This document shows, piece after piece, positions 1 to 8,452 of a stretch of 33,139 nt of DNA. The notes under the pieces were generated by a model, which saw only the letters and a list, made by a program, of their open reading frames with translations, searched no databases and was not told where the DNA came from. The DNA comes from an uncultured Clostridia bacterium (GTDB taxonomy: Bacteria > Bacillota > Clostridia > Oscillospirales > Ruminococcaceae). The position numbers and the translations under genes are program-made. Positions within the stretch are counted from its first letter, which is position 1, and every line of letters begins with the position of its first letter. Where the stretch lies: the NCBI GenBank assembly GCA_944385925.1, contig CALWZE010000033.1, positions 1-33,139 on the forward strand, read 5' to 3'.

Positions 1-295
1 AGGAAAATCCAAAAGTTTAGATTTTCCCACAATGCTTATCTTTTGGTCTTTGGTTCGGAATAGTGTAGTGCTGGCGGTCTATCTCTTGTTTTCGGTTGCT
101 TGCTTCCTTACCGTACATGAGCATTAGGAGAAGGTATAAAAGGTTCTCTTTAAACATCGGGCAAAGCGGGCTGTTGTTAAATAACCCGGTGAGAAATGGC
201 AGCTGCGAAAGCCGATCCCCCGCTTTAAAGACCAAGTAGAAATTAGGGGATATTTTTTTGCAGGTCATTTTACGGCACTTGGTTAACGGTATAAC
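1..295. other. Left-edge region without a convincing gene
   Basis: This stretch lies downstream of the pyruvate kinase terminator. A minus-strand open frame of 83 codons (17-268) is present, but it has no recognisable domain and no good ribosome binding site, and it looks compositionally unlike the neighbouring genes. A short inverted repeat (arms 2-9 and 20-27) sits at the very edge. The frame could be a degraded gene end or a chance frame. I cannot assign a function. Confidence 0.3.
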
Positions 296-332
296 AAAAC
301 CGTAACCGCAGCGATACTGCGGTTACGGTTTT
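296..332 (-). terminator. Rho-independent terminator after pyruvate kinase
   Basis: A perfect 16-bp inverted repeat (arms 296-311 and 317-332) with a 5-nt loop lies about 115 bp past the pyk stop codon. On the minus strand the stem ends in a run of T. The A/T-flanked symmetry means it could also stop transcripts coming from the left. Confidence 0.85.
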
Positions 333-445
333 AATCAAATAGAGCTTCACCGGGACTGCCGGCAATCTTATTTCAGAAGTTTTCAGTGCTGCCATCAGCG
401 GAACAAACTTGGACAAAATACAAGTTCAGGCGGTATCCCCTGATT

Positions 446-1888
446 TCAGCGTGAAGAACGGCGGCGCGCTCCAACCGTCTCCACCTTCAGCATATTGGTG
501 CTGCCGGGCGTATCCAGCGGGATACCCGCCGCGATAACCACCATATCTCCATCATTAACCACATCAATCTGCTTGGCACAGTCGATTGCGTGCTGCAGAA
601 GCGCGTCGGCGTCCTGCAAATATCTTGCAATAACAGGATAAACGCCCCAGGACAGCGCAAGCTGGTTGTAGGTCTTTGGCTCCGGTGTTGCGGCGACAAT
701 CGGCTGACTGGGACGGTACTTCGACATGCTTCGCGCTGTCTGGCCGTACTTGGTCAATGCAATAATCGCCTTTGCGTCAATATCCCGGGCCGCACGGCAA
801 GCTGCGTCGCAAACAGCGTTCGGTGTATCCGACTTGTCCACGTCACAGTGCATGTCGCGGAATACCTCCATCTCGAAGGCATCTTTCTCCGCCTGACGCG
901 CAATGCGCGCCATCGCTTTCACCGCATTGACCGGATAATGTCCCGCCGCTGTTTCCCCCGAAAGCATAACCGCAGAGGTTCCGTCAAAAACTGCGTTGGC
1001 CACATCGGTAATTTCCGCACGGGTAGGGCTGGGGTTGTGGATCATGGATTCCATCATCTGGGTCGCGGTAATAACCATTTTGCCTGCCTGATAGCACTTG
1101 CGAATGAATCTTTTCTGGATTCCGGGCAGACGCTCAAATTCCACTTCAACGCCCATGTCGCCGCGCGCGACCATGATGCCGTCAGATTTTTTCAGGATTT
1201 CATCAAAATTTTCGATTCCTTCATTGTTCTCGATTTTAGATATGATGCGGATGCCATGTCCACCGTTGTAATCCAGGAACTTGCGAATTGCGATAACATC
1301 CTCTGCGTTGCGAATAAAGGAGGCTGCGACAAAATCGACATCCTGCTCAACGCCAAACAGGAGATCTGCCTTATCCTGTTCACCAAGATGCGGAATATCA
1401 AGATGAACGTTCGGAACGTTTATCCCCTTGTGGTTGGAAACCGGTCCTCCGTGGACAACCGTGCAGTTTACTTCTACATCGTCTGCCTGCTCCACTTGCA
1501 GTTCCAGCTTTCCGTCATCAATCAGAATCGTATCGCCCGGTTTCAGGCCGCGGGCAAATCCGTCAAAACTGACCGATGCTCTGTGCGCGTCGCCTTCGAC
1601 TTCTTTTGTTGTCAGCACAAATTTCTGACCGTCCTGCAGCTCAGCGCCCCCATCCTTAAAATCCCGCAGCCGGATTTCCGGCCCTTTGGTATCCAGCATA
1701 ATAGCAAGCGGAACACCAAGCTTTTCCCGCGCCTCTTTAATACGGCGGATAGTCTCCAGATGATATTCATGATCACCGTGGGAAAAATTCAGTCTTGCGA
1801 CGTTCATTCCCGCTACAACCATTTCACCCAGCGTTTTTTCGTCCCGGCATGCCGGTCCGATCGTACAAACAATCTTCGTCTTTCTCAT
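446..1888 (-). CDS. pyk: Pyruvate kinase
   Basis: This cytoplasmic glycolytic enzyme transfers phosphate from phosphoenolpyruvate to ADP, giving pyruvate and ATP. The N-terminus has the family signature TKIVCTIGPA, followed by MVVAGMNVARLNFSHG. The catalytic barrel contains MLDTKGPEIR, the lysine and metal-ligand segment IISKIENNEGIENF, and MVARGDMGVE. ITATQMMESM and PTRAEITDVANAVFDGTSAVMLSGETA follow. The C-terminal domain ends near residue 480, so the extra PEP-utilising-like domain of Bacillus-type enzymes is absent. The open frame extends 23 codons further upstream, but homology places the start at the ATG at 1888, with a purine-rich stretch before it. It is transcribed divergently from the OadB-like gene and appears monocistronic, ending at the hairpin at 296-332. 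Confidence 0.96.
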   Translation of the reverse strand: MRKTKIVCTIGPACRDEKTLGEMVVAGMNVARLNFSHGDHEYHLETIRRIKEAREKLGVPLAIMLDTKGPEIRLRDFKDGGAELQDGQKFVLTTKEVEGDAHRASVSFDGFARGLKPGDTILIDDGKLELQVEQADDVEVNCTVVHGGPVSNHKGINVPNVHLDIPHLGEQDKADLLFGVEQDVDFVAASFIRNAEDVIAIRKFLDYNGGHGIRIISKIENNEGIENFDEILKKSDGIMVARGDMGVEVEFERLPGIQKRFIRKCYQAGKMVITATQMMESMIHNPSPTRAEITDVANAVFDGTSAVMLSGETAAGHYPVNAVKAMARIARQAEKDAFEMEVFRDMHCDVDKSDTPNAVCDAACRAARDIDAKAIIALTKYGQTARSMSKYRPSQPIVAATPEPKTYNQLALSWGVYPVIARYLQDADALLQHAIDCAKQIDVVNDGDMVVIAAGIPLDTPGSTNMLKVETVGARRRSSR

Positions 1889-2193
1889 TTCCTCTGTTAC
1901 CCTTTCACATACCTGTTTGCGGCAAGCAGTGCACAACGCTGCCTGCCTTCCTGACATCGATCGTATTCCTGACCATTTTAACCCACGCAGGCGCTTAATT
2001 TCGTTAAATTCCCGTTAAGAAACCGAGAATTCAGAACCTTTGCGCAAAAAAGCAACCCTGATTCTTGCCCGTAAAGTTATTTTATGCTATCCTTACTTAT
2101 GTTACGCATTTTGCGTTTTGGAAGAACCGGCTCAGTGAGCGAATACGTTCTGCCTTTTATTGTACTATAGAATACAGCAAAGAGGAAAGTGCT
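1889..2193. promoter_or_regulatory. Divergent intergenic region between pyk and the oadB-like gene
   Basis: About 300 bp separate the two divergent starts, so promoters for both must lie here. It is A/T-rich in places, with candidate -10-like stretches (for example around 2163-2170 on the plus strand), but I could not pair any of them with a good -35 box. No riboswitch-like fold is obvious. The only open frames are upstream extensions of the two flanking genes. Confidence 0.45.
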
Positions 2194-3315
2194 ATGGGAG
2201 CAATTTTTTCAAACGTGCTGAATCTGCAGTGGCAACAGGTTGTCATGTGGATAATCGGCGCAATTCTGATCTACCTTGCCATTAAGAAAAATATGGAACC
2301 GACCCTGCTGCTGCCGATGGGGTTCGGTGCAATTCTGGTTAACCTGCCTATGTCCGGCGCGATTACCCAGATTTATGACGGCGTCAAAGAGATCGGTGTT
2401 ATCGACCTGCTCTTTGATTCCGGTATTGCCAATGAACTGTTTCCGCTGCTTTTGTTTATCGGAATCGGCGCAATGATCGACTTTGGCCCGCTGCTCTCCA
2501 ACCCCAAGCTCATGCTTTTCGGCGCGGCGGCACAGTTCGGCATCTTCTTCACGCTGAGCCTGGCTGCACTGGCAGGCTTTGACATTAAGGATGCCGCTTC
2601 CATTGCCATTATCGGCGCAGCGGATGGTCCCACCTCGATTTTTGTCGCAAACTACTTCCAGTCCAATTACCTCGGTGCGATCATCGTCGCGGCCTACTCC
2701 TACATGGCTCTGGTTCCCATTGTGCAGCCGCCGGTCATCAAACTGATCACTACCAAAAAAGAGCGGATGATCCGCATGAACTATACCGGCACCAAGGTTT
2801 CCAAGACCACCCGCATCCTTTTTCCCGTTGTCGTAACCATTATTGCGGGTATTGTTTCGCCCCGTTCGGTCGCGCTGGTCGGTTTCCTGATGTTCGGCAA
2901 CCTGATCCGCGAATGCGGCGTTCTGGGTTCCCTTTCCGAAACTGCCCAGAATGTCCTTGCCAACCTGATCACGCTGCTGCTGGGCATCACGGTGGCCGCG
3001 CGGATGACTGCCGAAGCTTTTCTCAACATCCACACCCTGATGATTCTCGGTCTCGGTCTTGTTGCATTTATCTTTGACACGGTCGGCGGCGTGCTCTTTG
3101 CCAAGCTGCTGAACCTCTTCAGTAAGAACAAGGTAAACCCGATGATCGGCGCGGCGGGTATCTCCGCATTCCCGATGTCCGCACGAGTCGTGCATAAGAT
3201 GGGCCTCGCGGAGGATGACCAGAACTTCCTGCTCATGCACGCGGTCGGTGCCAACGTATCCGGGCAGATCGCTTCTGTCATCGCCGGCGGCATGATTCTC
3301 ACTTTCTTTGGTTAA
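2194..3315 (+). CDS. OadB-family sodium pump beta subunit (orphan)
   Basis: This integral membrane protein of 373 residues belongs to the beta-subunit family of Na+-translocating carboxylic acid decarboxylases (OadB/GcdB/MmdB). In that family decarboxylation of a biotin-bound substrate drives Na+ export. Visible family features are the long run of hydrophobic helices, GAADGPTSIFVANYF with the conserved Asp (about residue 144), and late helices carrying MIGAAGISAFPMSARVVHKMG and HAVGANVSGQIASVIAGG. These contain the Asn, Gly, Ser and Arg positions tied to Na+ passage. The ATG at 2194 follows an AGAGGAAAG ribosome site. The open frame begins 43 codons earlier, but that extension is not membrane-like. 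A small OadG-like gene follows 15 bp later. No carboxyltransferase alpha subunit or biotin carrier is in the window, so the partner or true substrate is unknown. Confidence 0.9.
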   Translation: MGAIFSNVLNLQWQQVVMWIIGAILIYLAIKKNMEPTLLLPMGFGAILVNLPMSGAITQIYDGVKEIGVIDLLFDSGIANELFPLLLFIGIGAMIDFGPLLSNPKLMLFGAAAQFGIFFTLSLAALAGFDIKDAASIAIIGAADGPTSIFVANYFQSNYLGAIIVAAYSYMALVPIVQPPVIKLITTKKERMIRMNYTGTKVSKTTRILFPVVVTIIAGIVSPRSVALVGFLMFGNLIRECGVLGSLSETAQNVLANLITLLLGITVAARMTAEAFLNIHTLMILGLGLVAFIFDTVGGVLFAKLLNLFSKNKVNPMIGAAGISAFPMSARVVHKMGLAEDDQNFLLMHAVGANVSGQIASVIAGGMILTFFG

Positions 3316-3330
3316 GGAGGTACGGCGCAT

Positions 3331-3465
3331 ATGAACTTTGAATTATTTCTCTCCACCCTTCCGATAATGGCAAAAGGTCTCGCCGGAATCTTCCTTGTGA
3401 CCCTGGTCATCATCCTGTGCATCACCCTGCTCAACAAGCTGACTTCGGGCAAAGAGGACAAATGA
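3331..3465 (+). CDS. OadG-related small membrane subunit
   Basis: This 44-codon gene has a near-perfect AAGGAGG site (3314-3320) and an ATG at 3331. The product has one predicted membrane helix (roughly residues 14-35, GLAGIFLVTLVIILCITLL) and a short charged tail ending KEDK. That is the pattern of OadG gamma subunits and of the very small OadG-related subunits that follow OadB genes in Clostridia. It lacks the long proline-rich, zinc-binding tail of the classical OadG. The product probably anchors or stabilises the beta subunit. It sits directly downstream of the oadB-like gene and is surely co-transcribed with it. Confidence 0.8.
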   Translation: MNFELFLSTLPIMAKGLAGIFLVTLVIILCITLLNKLTSGKEDK

Positions 3466-3495
3466 GCCATTTCGGGTTGATGCTTTTTCCTGTCT

Positions 3496-3581
3496 GCAAA
3501 AGCGCTTTTTGGTTCGCTTCGTCTTATTGTCAGCACGGGATTGCGGCATAGCCGCAAGTGCGAGTTCCCGATGCGCTTTGC
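3496..3581. repeat. Long imperfect hairpin in the convergent intergenic region
   Basis: Nested inverted repeats lie here. The core is TTGCGGC/GCCGCAA (3541-3547 and 3551-3557), enclosed by CGGGA/TCCCG (3536-3540 and 3566-3570), and the outer arms pair around 3496-3505 and 3573-3581 with one bulge. It has no T tract, so it is not a simple terminator. The translated minus strand here resembles short 'hypothetical protein' strings often called in intergenic DNA of gut Clostridia. That suggests a dispersed palindromic element, but this last point is recollection only. Confidence 0.35.
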
Positions 3582-3608
3582 AGCAAGCCAAAAAAGACAA
3601 TTAGCTGC

Positions 3609-3643
3609 AAATAAAGCCGCCTGCTATACAGGCGGCTTTATTT
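3609..3643. terminator. Bidirectional terminator between convergent genes
   Basis: A perfect 15-bp stem (3609-3623 and 3629-3643) with a 5-nt loop and A/T-rich outer ends lies between the plus-strand OadG-like gene and the minus-strand kdpE. Its symmetry suits termination from both sides. Confidence 0.85.
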
Positions 3644-3754
3644 CATGTTTGATTTTTTCACATTTGCATACGATCTGCCGGATACTGATCGTTTTTCTTC
3701 GATTTCGGAAACAGTGGCGTTTTCCCCACGATCTTTGCTTGTCTTGTCGCTGTT

Positions 3755-4447
3755 TTATTCCGCCATACGGTAACCAACCCCTGTTTCAGTAAAAATGTAC
3801 TGCGGGTCGGCGGGATTCTGCTCGATCTTCCGGCGGATATTCGCCATATTCACCCGGAGTATCTGGTTATCTCCGCTCAGGTTGGGTCCCCAAATCGATT
3901 TGAGAATATAATCATATGTCAGAACACGACCTGCATACCGGGAAAGCAGCGCAACAATCTTATACTCGTTCTGGGTAAGTTTTGCATCTTCGCCCGCTAT
4001 ATACACATGCCGTTTATCATAATCCACCATCAGTTCGCCGGTTGTAAAACTGCCGGTCGGCGGCACATCCACCCCGCTGGCCGCATGGCGCAGCGCAGTG
4101 CGCACCCTTGCGAGCATCTCGGCGCTGCCAAACGGCTTGACCAGATAGTCGTCTGCGCCAAGATCCAGCGCAAGGACCTTATCCTTTTCATGCGTGCGTG
4201 CTGAAACGACGATGATCGGCATTCGGGACCAGGAGCGCACCGACCGAATAATCTCGATGCCGTCCATGTCGGGCAAGCCCAGATCCAGTATCACAAGATC
4301 CGGACAATGCGATGTGATCAGCATTTCCGCCTCGGTGCCTCCCTGTGCACGAAGCACGTTGTAGCCGTTTGCGGTTAAGATGGTCTGAATGTAGTTACCG
4401 ATACCGGTGTCGTCCTCGACCACCAGCACCGTGCATTTATTTGTCAT
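3755..4447 (-). CDS. kdpE: KdpE-like OmpR-family response regulator
   Basis: This 230-residue cytoplasmic transcription factor has a receiver domain (1-120) and a winged-helix DNA-binding domain (about 130-229). The acidic pocket is EDD at 11-13, the phospho-acceptor is Asp55 (ILDLGLPDMDG), and the conserved Lys is at 104 in LVKPF. The C-terminal domain shows the OmpR/PhoB pattern KLTQNEYKIVALL with VNMANIRRKIEQNP and a final TETGVGYRM, close to KdpE. Its start overlaps the sensor-kinase stop by 4 bp (ATGA), so the two are translationally coupled. KdpE normally controls the kdpFABC potassium pump, but no pump genes are present here, so the regulon is unknown. Confidence 0.9.
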   Translation of the reverse strand: MTNKCTVLVVEDDTGIGNYIQTILTANGYNVLRAQGGTEAEMLITSHCPDLVILDLGLPDMDGIEIIRSVRSWSRMPIIVVSARTHEKDKVLALDLGADDYLVKPFGSAEMLARVRTALRHAASGVDVPPTGSFTTGELMVDYDKRHVYIAGEDAKLTQNEYKIVALLSRYAGRVLTYDYILKSIWGPNLSGDNQILRVNMANIRRKIEQNPADPQYIFTETGVGYRMAE

Positions 4448-5514
4448 GTCTGCTCCTCCGCGAGCTTTAATGTAAAAGAGAAAGCCGCGCCCCGTCCCTC
4501 AAGATTCCTTGCGTGTAATTCGCCGCCGTGTGCGCGGATGATCGTGCTGCAAACCGAAAGCCCGATGCCCATGTTTCTTTTGTGATCTCCGGCTTTTCCC
4601 TCAGTGTCCGACGACAGGCTTCCATCGAAGATGTGGGGAAGGCGGTCCGGGTCAATCCCGTTTCCATCGTCCTGCACTTCAAACACGGCCTTGTTACCTT
4701 CGCGCCGCAGGGAGATTTCCACCCTTGTGGTCGACCCTCCGTGAACCACGGCGTTTTCCAGCAAATTGGCAAGCACCTGCTGAATAAGGACAGCGTCCAT
4801 CGGCACAATCAGCAGCTCCTGCGGCGCACGCGCGACAAACCGGACTTCCGGAAAGCGTTTCTTAAATTTGGCGACCGTATTCGCGACAATCTCCTCAGCT
4901 GCTTCGCAGGTCTTTGCAATCTGCGCAGTACCCCGCCCATCAATACGGGTTACCGCAAGCAGGTTTTCCACCATGCGGATGAGCCATTGTGCATCCTCCT
5001 GCGCGCCGGTAAGAAGCTCTATGCGCTGTTGACTGGTCAATCTGTCGTCATTTTCGATAACCGCCGAGGTTGCGCCAAGAATTGAGGTCAGCGGGGTTCT
5101 GAGATCGTGCGAGACCGCGCGCAGCAGATTACTGCGCGTTTTTTCCCGCTCTGCCTCTATGCGGATTCTTTCGCTCTGCTTGGCCTGGGTCATGGTCGCG
5201 CTGGTCGCCAGAGAAACGCTCAGCATGCACAGAATGGTAAGCGGATAACCGGCCAGGGTAAAATCAAACTCAAAATAGGGATAGGTGAATACAAAATTCA
5301 CCAACAACACACCGGCAATCGAGGACACAATGCCGTAAAGATAGCCGTCGGTAAACCGCGCCACCAGAAAAACGCCCAATATAAAGATCATGGACACGTA
5401 GTCCGACCCGCTGTCAAAGCTGCGCAGCAAAGCGCACAGCAGCGTTGCCGCTGCCAAAATCCCCAGAGTCACACAGCTGTTGCGCAATACGCGCTTAAAT
5501 TTATTTTTCGGCAT
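4444..5514 (-). CDS. Short KdpD-type sensor histidine kinase
   Basis: This 356-residue membrane kinase has an N-terminal block of about four hydrophobic helices (roughly 12-105), matching the DUF4118 membrane domain of KdpD. A dimerisation/phosphoacceptor helix follows, with His136 in AVSHDLRTPLTSILGA. The ATPase domain has an N box (LANLLENAVVHG), a G1 box (VQDDGNGID) and a G2 region (GIGLSVC). It lacks the N-terminal KdpD sensor ATPase and USP domains, which full-length KdpD (about 900 residues) carries, so it corresponds to the C-terminal half only. That reduced form is common in Firmicutes. It is the first gene of a two-gene operon with kdpE. Confidence 0.88.
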   Translation of the reverse strand: MPKNKFKRVLRNSCVTLGILAAATLLCALLRSFDSGSDYVSMIFILGVFLVARFTDGYLYGIVSSIAGVLLVNFVFTYPYFEFDFTLAGYPLTILCMLSVSLATSATMTQAKQSERIRIEAEREKTRSNLLRAVSHDLRTPLTSILGATSAVIENDDRLTSQQRIELLTGAQEDAQWLIRMVENLLAVTRIDGRGTAQIAKTCEAAEEIVANTVAKFKKRFPEVRFVARAPQELLIVPMDAVLIQQVLANLLENAVVHGGSTTRVEISLRREGNKAVFEVQDDGNGIDPDRLPHIFDGSLSSDTEGKAGDHKRNMGIGLSVCSTIIRAHGGELHARNLEGRGAAFSFTLKLAEEQT

Positions 5515-5534
5515 TCGTTTCCCCCGCTCTCTGC

Positions 5535-5543
5535 ATTATAGCA
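5535..5543 (-). promoter_or_regulatory. Extended -10 promoter of the sensor kinase operon
   Basis: On the minus strand the sequence reads TGCTATAAT, an extended -10 element with a perfect TATAAT (complement of 5535-5540). It lies about 20 bp upstream of the kinase start. The -35 region is weak, as expected for an extended -10 promoter. Confidence 0.6.
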
Positions 5544-6063
5544 CGGCGTCGCTATTCCAAAGTCATCTCCCGATAATTTTAACACACTCTTAACGCCCTC
5601 AACAACCGATTCCATTCTTACCCGTTATCTCTCAAAACCTGTCTGAGTTTCTGTTTTCCCGGATTTTTTTGCAGGCGCTCAGGCAATCCTCCTCAGCCTC
5701 CATGGCCCGCGCCGGATAAACAAAGCAAAAGCGCCGGTGGAAAAGAAAAACGTCTTTATTAAATCCAAATCATTTTGCTTTTGCGCCGGCATTTTCCATT
5801 TACACATGCTGTTTTGTTTCCGTATTCCGGATTTTTGATCCAACCTTCCAAGGCCGCGGATTGTGCCTTCGTTCAATGACATGTCAAAGCGCCATGATTT
5901 TTCATAGTCTGTCCCGCTTTGCCCGCAAATGAAGGCTTTTCACGCCCAGGAAAGTTTTCAGTGCGGCGATTTGCCGGCCACAGCTTGCGCCGCTTGGCGC
6001 TGGACGGTTAGCTTTTGCCGGACCTCTCCGTTGACAGAAAAGTCTTTTTCTTTCAAGCAAAAG
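5544..6063. other. Intergenic region, no supported gene
   Basis: About 600 bp separate the sensor kinase start from the end of the flavoprotein gene. A 67-codon minus-strand frame (5679-5882) has no recognisable domain, and its start lacks a ribosome site. Weak inverted repeats exist (arms near 5722-5730 and 5773-5781), without a T tract. I see no RNA gene or mobile element. Confidence 0.4.
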
Positions 6064-6101
6064 GCGTCGCCCTCAAAGCACCGAGGCTTTGAGGGCGACG
6101 C
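6064..6101 (-). terminator. Terminator of the dehydratase/flavoprotein operon
   Basis: A perfect 16-bp stem (6064-6079 and 6086-6101) with a 6-nt loop lies about 50 bp after the flavoprotein stop. On the minus strand it is followed by a short T-rich stretch (CTTTTGCTT). Confidence 0.8.
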
Positions 6102-6153
6102 TTCTATTCTGTTTCAGAAGGGGAACGCACATGCCCTGCCCCTTCTATCACCG

Positions 6154-8427
6154 TCAAATACGGCAGGCGAGGTTGTAGGCGGCTCTGGAAGCTTCCAGTA
6201 CACGCCCTGCAGCAAAGCTGTCGCCGATGTTGTACAATTCAGGCGCAACCAGATTTGCCTGCGCATCAAAGAAAGGCGCATCATCCGGTTTTCCACCCAT
6301 TGCCAAAACCACAAGCTCGGCATCAAGCGATTTTTCCGCTGTCTGCGGCCCGATTTTTTTCGCGAGCGGATTGGGAATGTTCTCAGGCAGAATCGGCTGC
6401 CAGGTATTGTAGGGGTCCGGGACTCCGGCCGACACATTCTGCTCGATATTCACCTTGCCGGGCGCAAAGGAGACGACCTTGGCACAGTTGTAAAGCCCGA
6501 CATTTGCCTTTTTCATATAATACAGCAGATGTCCGCGGTTTGCAGTGCAGGTGCCGTACATAAAATGCGGAAGCATTTCCACGACCTCAACGTCGCAGTC
6601 TTTTTCATAGCGCAGCCAATAAGCCGTCTCACAGCCAACCACGCCGCCGCCAACAACAACGACCTTTTTCGCGCCGTTCAGCAGCGAATCATCGCACAGC
6701 AGATCGGTCGCCTGCACATACTTGACCTGTTCGATACCCGGAATGGGCGGCGTGCCGCTTTTGGTGCCGACCGCAAAAACCACCGCGTCATATTTCTGCG
6801 CGGCAAGCCAATCCCCGGTCGCCTCGGTATTCAGCCGCAGCGTAAAGTTATCCATTTTCTCTGCAAGTTTAAGTTCGCCGCGCAGATAGTGCAGATAGTT
6901 CTCAAAATCATACTTGATTTTGGGTACGCTGCCGGGAACCACCTTGCCGCCGACTTCTGCGGCCTTTTCGATCAGTTCGACCGTATGGCCGCGCCGCGCC
7001 GCGGTAATTGCAAAGACGATGCCGCCCGGGCCTGCGCCAACGACCGCGATTTTCTTGGGCGTTTGCGTTTTTTCCGGCAGCGCAAGCATCACATCCTCGA
7101 ATCCGGTACGGGGGTTGACGGCGCACTGCGGATGACCGCCTTCGACAAACTCATTGATGCAGCCTTCCTGGCATCCAATACAGGGACGAATCCGCTCGAC
7201 TTCACCGGCATAAGCCTTGTTGCACCAGTCAGGATCAGCCAGCAGCGGACGGCCAAGCATAACCATATCGCACATGCCGTCCCGCAGCGCCTGTTCGGCA
7301 AGATCAGGATAACCCAACTTGCCGACAGCAACGACCGGCACCTCAACGCCGGCATTGGAAAGCACGCCCTTTTCGCGGAAATGATCCTTGACGATCTTGG
7401 ACACTTCCAGAAAACATCCCGCAGGCATGCCGGCCGGCGGGTGCGGCAGCCACCAGTTATCGTAGCAGCCCAGGTCCACGTCAAAGAGATCGACGCCCGC
7501 TTTTACCAGATTCACCATGTAATCCAGCGTCTGCTCCACAGTGCGGCCGTTTTTAAACTTTTTCAGTGACTTTATGCGATCCATGTCCGCGCCGTAAGTC
7601 TCATTCAGCGCAAGAGACAGGTCGATGCGGTACATGATCGGATAGTTCGGTCCGACCCGACGGCGTATCTCTTTGATCAGGTCGATGCCGAATCGCTGCC
7701 AATCCGCGTATTTGCCAAGCTTGCGGCGGTTAAAAGCGGGGTTTGTCAGCTGCTCAAGCAGATATCCCTCATGTCCGTGCAGATAAACGCCGTCCAGGCA
7801 GCACGCTTTTGCGTCTGCCGACGCCTGCCCGGCATTTTTGATTATTTTGTTCAGCGCATGGCCGGACAGCCGCAGGCAGGGCAGCTCCGGAATATAGAAA
7901 TTGGGGTTAAAAGACGCGGAATTCGGGAATTTATACTCGTTGACCAGGCAGGTAGGCGGGCCGACGCGCCCAAGTCCCGGCGTCAGCTGAATAAAGACCT
8001 TGCTGCCATAGACATGGCAGCCCTGCGCAAGCTCGCGCCAACCGGAATAGTTGGTGCGGGTGCCGTCAATGCGGGGAAACATCGAGAAGTTTCCCTTTTC
8101 GGTCGTCGTGTTGTCAATGTGGTGGCTGATCGGAACCAGTCCGGTCGTGATCAGACCGACGCCGCCTTTTGCACGAGCGATGAAATACTGAATCATCTTT
8201 TCGCTCGGACGTCCGGTCTCTTCGCACATCATCAGGTTTCCCATCGGGGCCATAACAAACCGGTTCTTCACGGTCATCCGATTGATCCGGATGGGTGAAA
8301 ACGAGCTTGTGTAAGGATACAGTTCTTTGGTAAACCGCGCGGTGCCGCCCGCGCGATTTTCGCACTCGCCCTGCATCCAGTTGCCGTAACTGTCGACAAG
8401 CTGTTGGATTTTTGCGTCAGTTTTCAA
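6154..8427 (-). CDS. Old-yellow-enzyme/FadH-type flavin Fe-S oxidoreductase
   Basis: This 757-residue protein has the domain order of 2,4-dienoyl-CoA reductase FadH and the bile-acid enzymes BaiCD/BaiH. An FMN TIM barrel (about 40-400) contains NRFVMAPMGN and the active-site loop HGHEGYLLEQLTNPAFNRR (217-235). A four-cysteine 4Fe-4S site follows (Cys416, 419, 423 and 435: CIGCQEGC plus C). Next comes an FAD domain opening with VVGAGPGG (463-469), and a second dinucleotide fold has VVVGGGVVGCETAYWL. Such enzymes reduce activated C=C bonds with NAD(P)H. It is longer than FadH (about 670 residues), with an N-terminal extension and changes in the barrel loops, so the substrate is unlikely to be a standard dienoyl-CoA. 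The start is a TTG with an AGGAGG site 8 nt away. It is the last gene of the operon. Confidence 0.88.
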   Translation of the reverse strand: MKTDAKIQQLVDSYGNWMQGECENRAGGTARFTKELYPYTSSFSPIRINRMTVKNRFVMAPMGNLMMCEETGRPSEKMIQYFIARAKGGVGLITTGLVPISHHIDNTTTEKGNFSMFPRIDGTRTNYSGWRELAQGCHVYGSKVFIQLTPGLGRVGPPTCLVNEYKFPNSASFNPNFYIPELPCLRLSGHALNKIIKNAGQASADAKACCLDGVYLHGHEGYLLEQLTNPAFNRRKLGKYADWQRFGIDLIKEIRRRVGPNYPIMYRIDLSLALNETYGADMDRIKSLKKFKNGRTVEQTLDYMVNLVKAGVDLFDVDLGCYDNWWLPHPPAGMPAGCFLEVSKIVKDHFREKGVLSNAGVEVPVVAVGKLGYPDLAEQALRDGMCDMVMLGRPLLADPDWCNKAYAGEVERIRPCIGCQEGCINEFVEGGHPQCAVNPRTGFEDVMLALPEKTQTPKKIAVVGAGPGGIVFAITAARRGHTVELIEKAAEVGGKVVPGSVPKIKYDFENYLHYLRGELKLAEKMDNFTLRLNTEATGDWLAAQKYDAVVFAVGTKSGTPPIPGIEQVKYVQATDLLCDDSLLNGAKKVVVVGGGVVGCETAYWLRYEKDCDVEVVEMLPHFMYGTCTANRGHLLYYMKKANVGLYNCAKVVSFAPGKVNIEQNVSAGVPDPYNTWQPILPENIPNPLAKKIGPQTAEKSLDAELVVLAMGGKPDDAPFFDAQANLVAPELYNIGDSFAAGRVLEASRAAYNLACRI

Positions 8428-8452
8428 AAGCGTTCCCTCCTGTCTTGCTCTG

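Noticed and set aside
590..1954. A 454-codon plus-strand open frame opposite pyruvate kinase
   Set aside because: It is the antisense shadow of a well-supported gene, it has no recognisable domain, and its protein is rich in His/Arg/Asn as shadows of GC-rich genes are.
5929..7569. A 546-codon plus-strand open frame opposite the flavoprotein gene
   Set aside because: It overlaps the clear FadH-like gene and the operon terminator on the opposite strand, and it shows no family motif.
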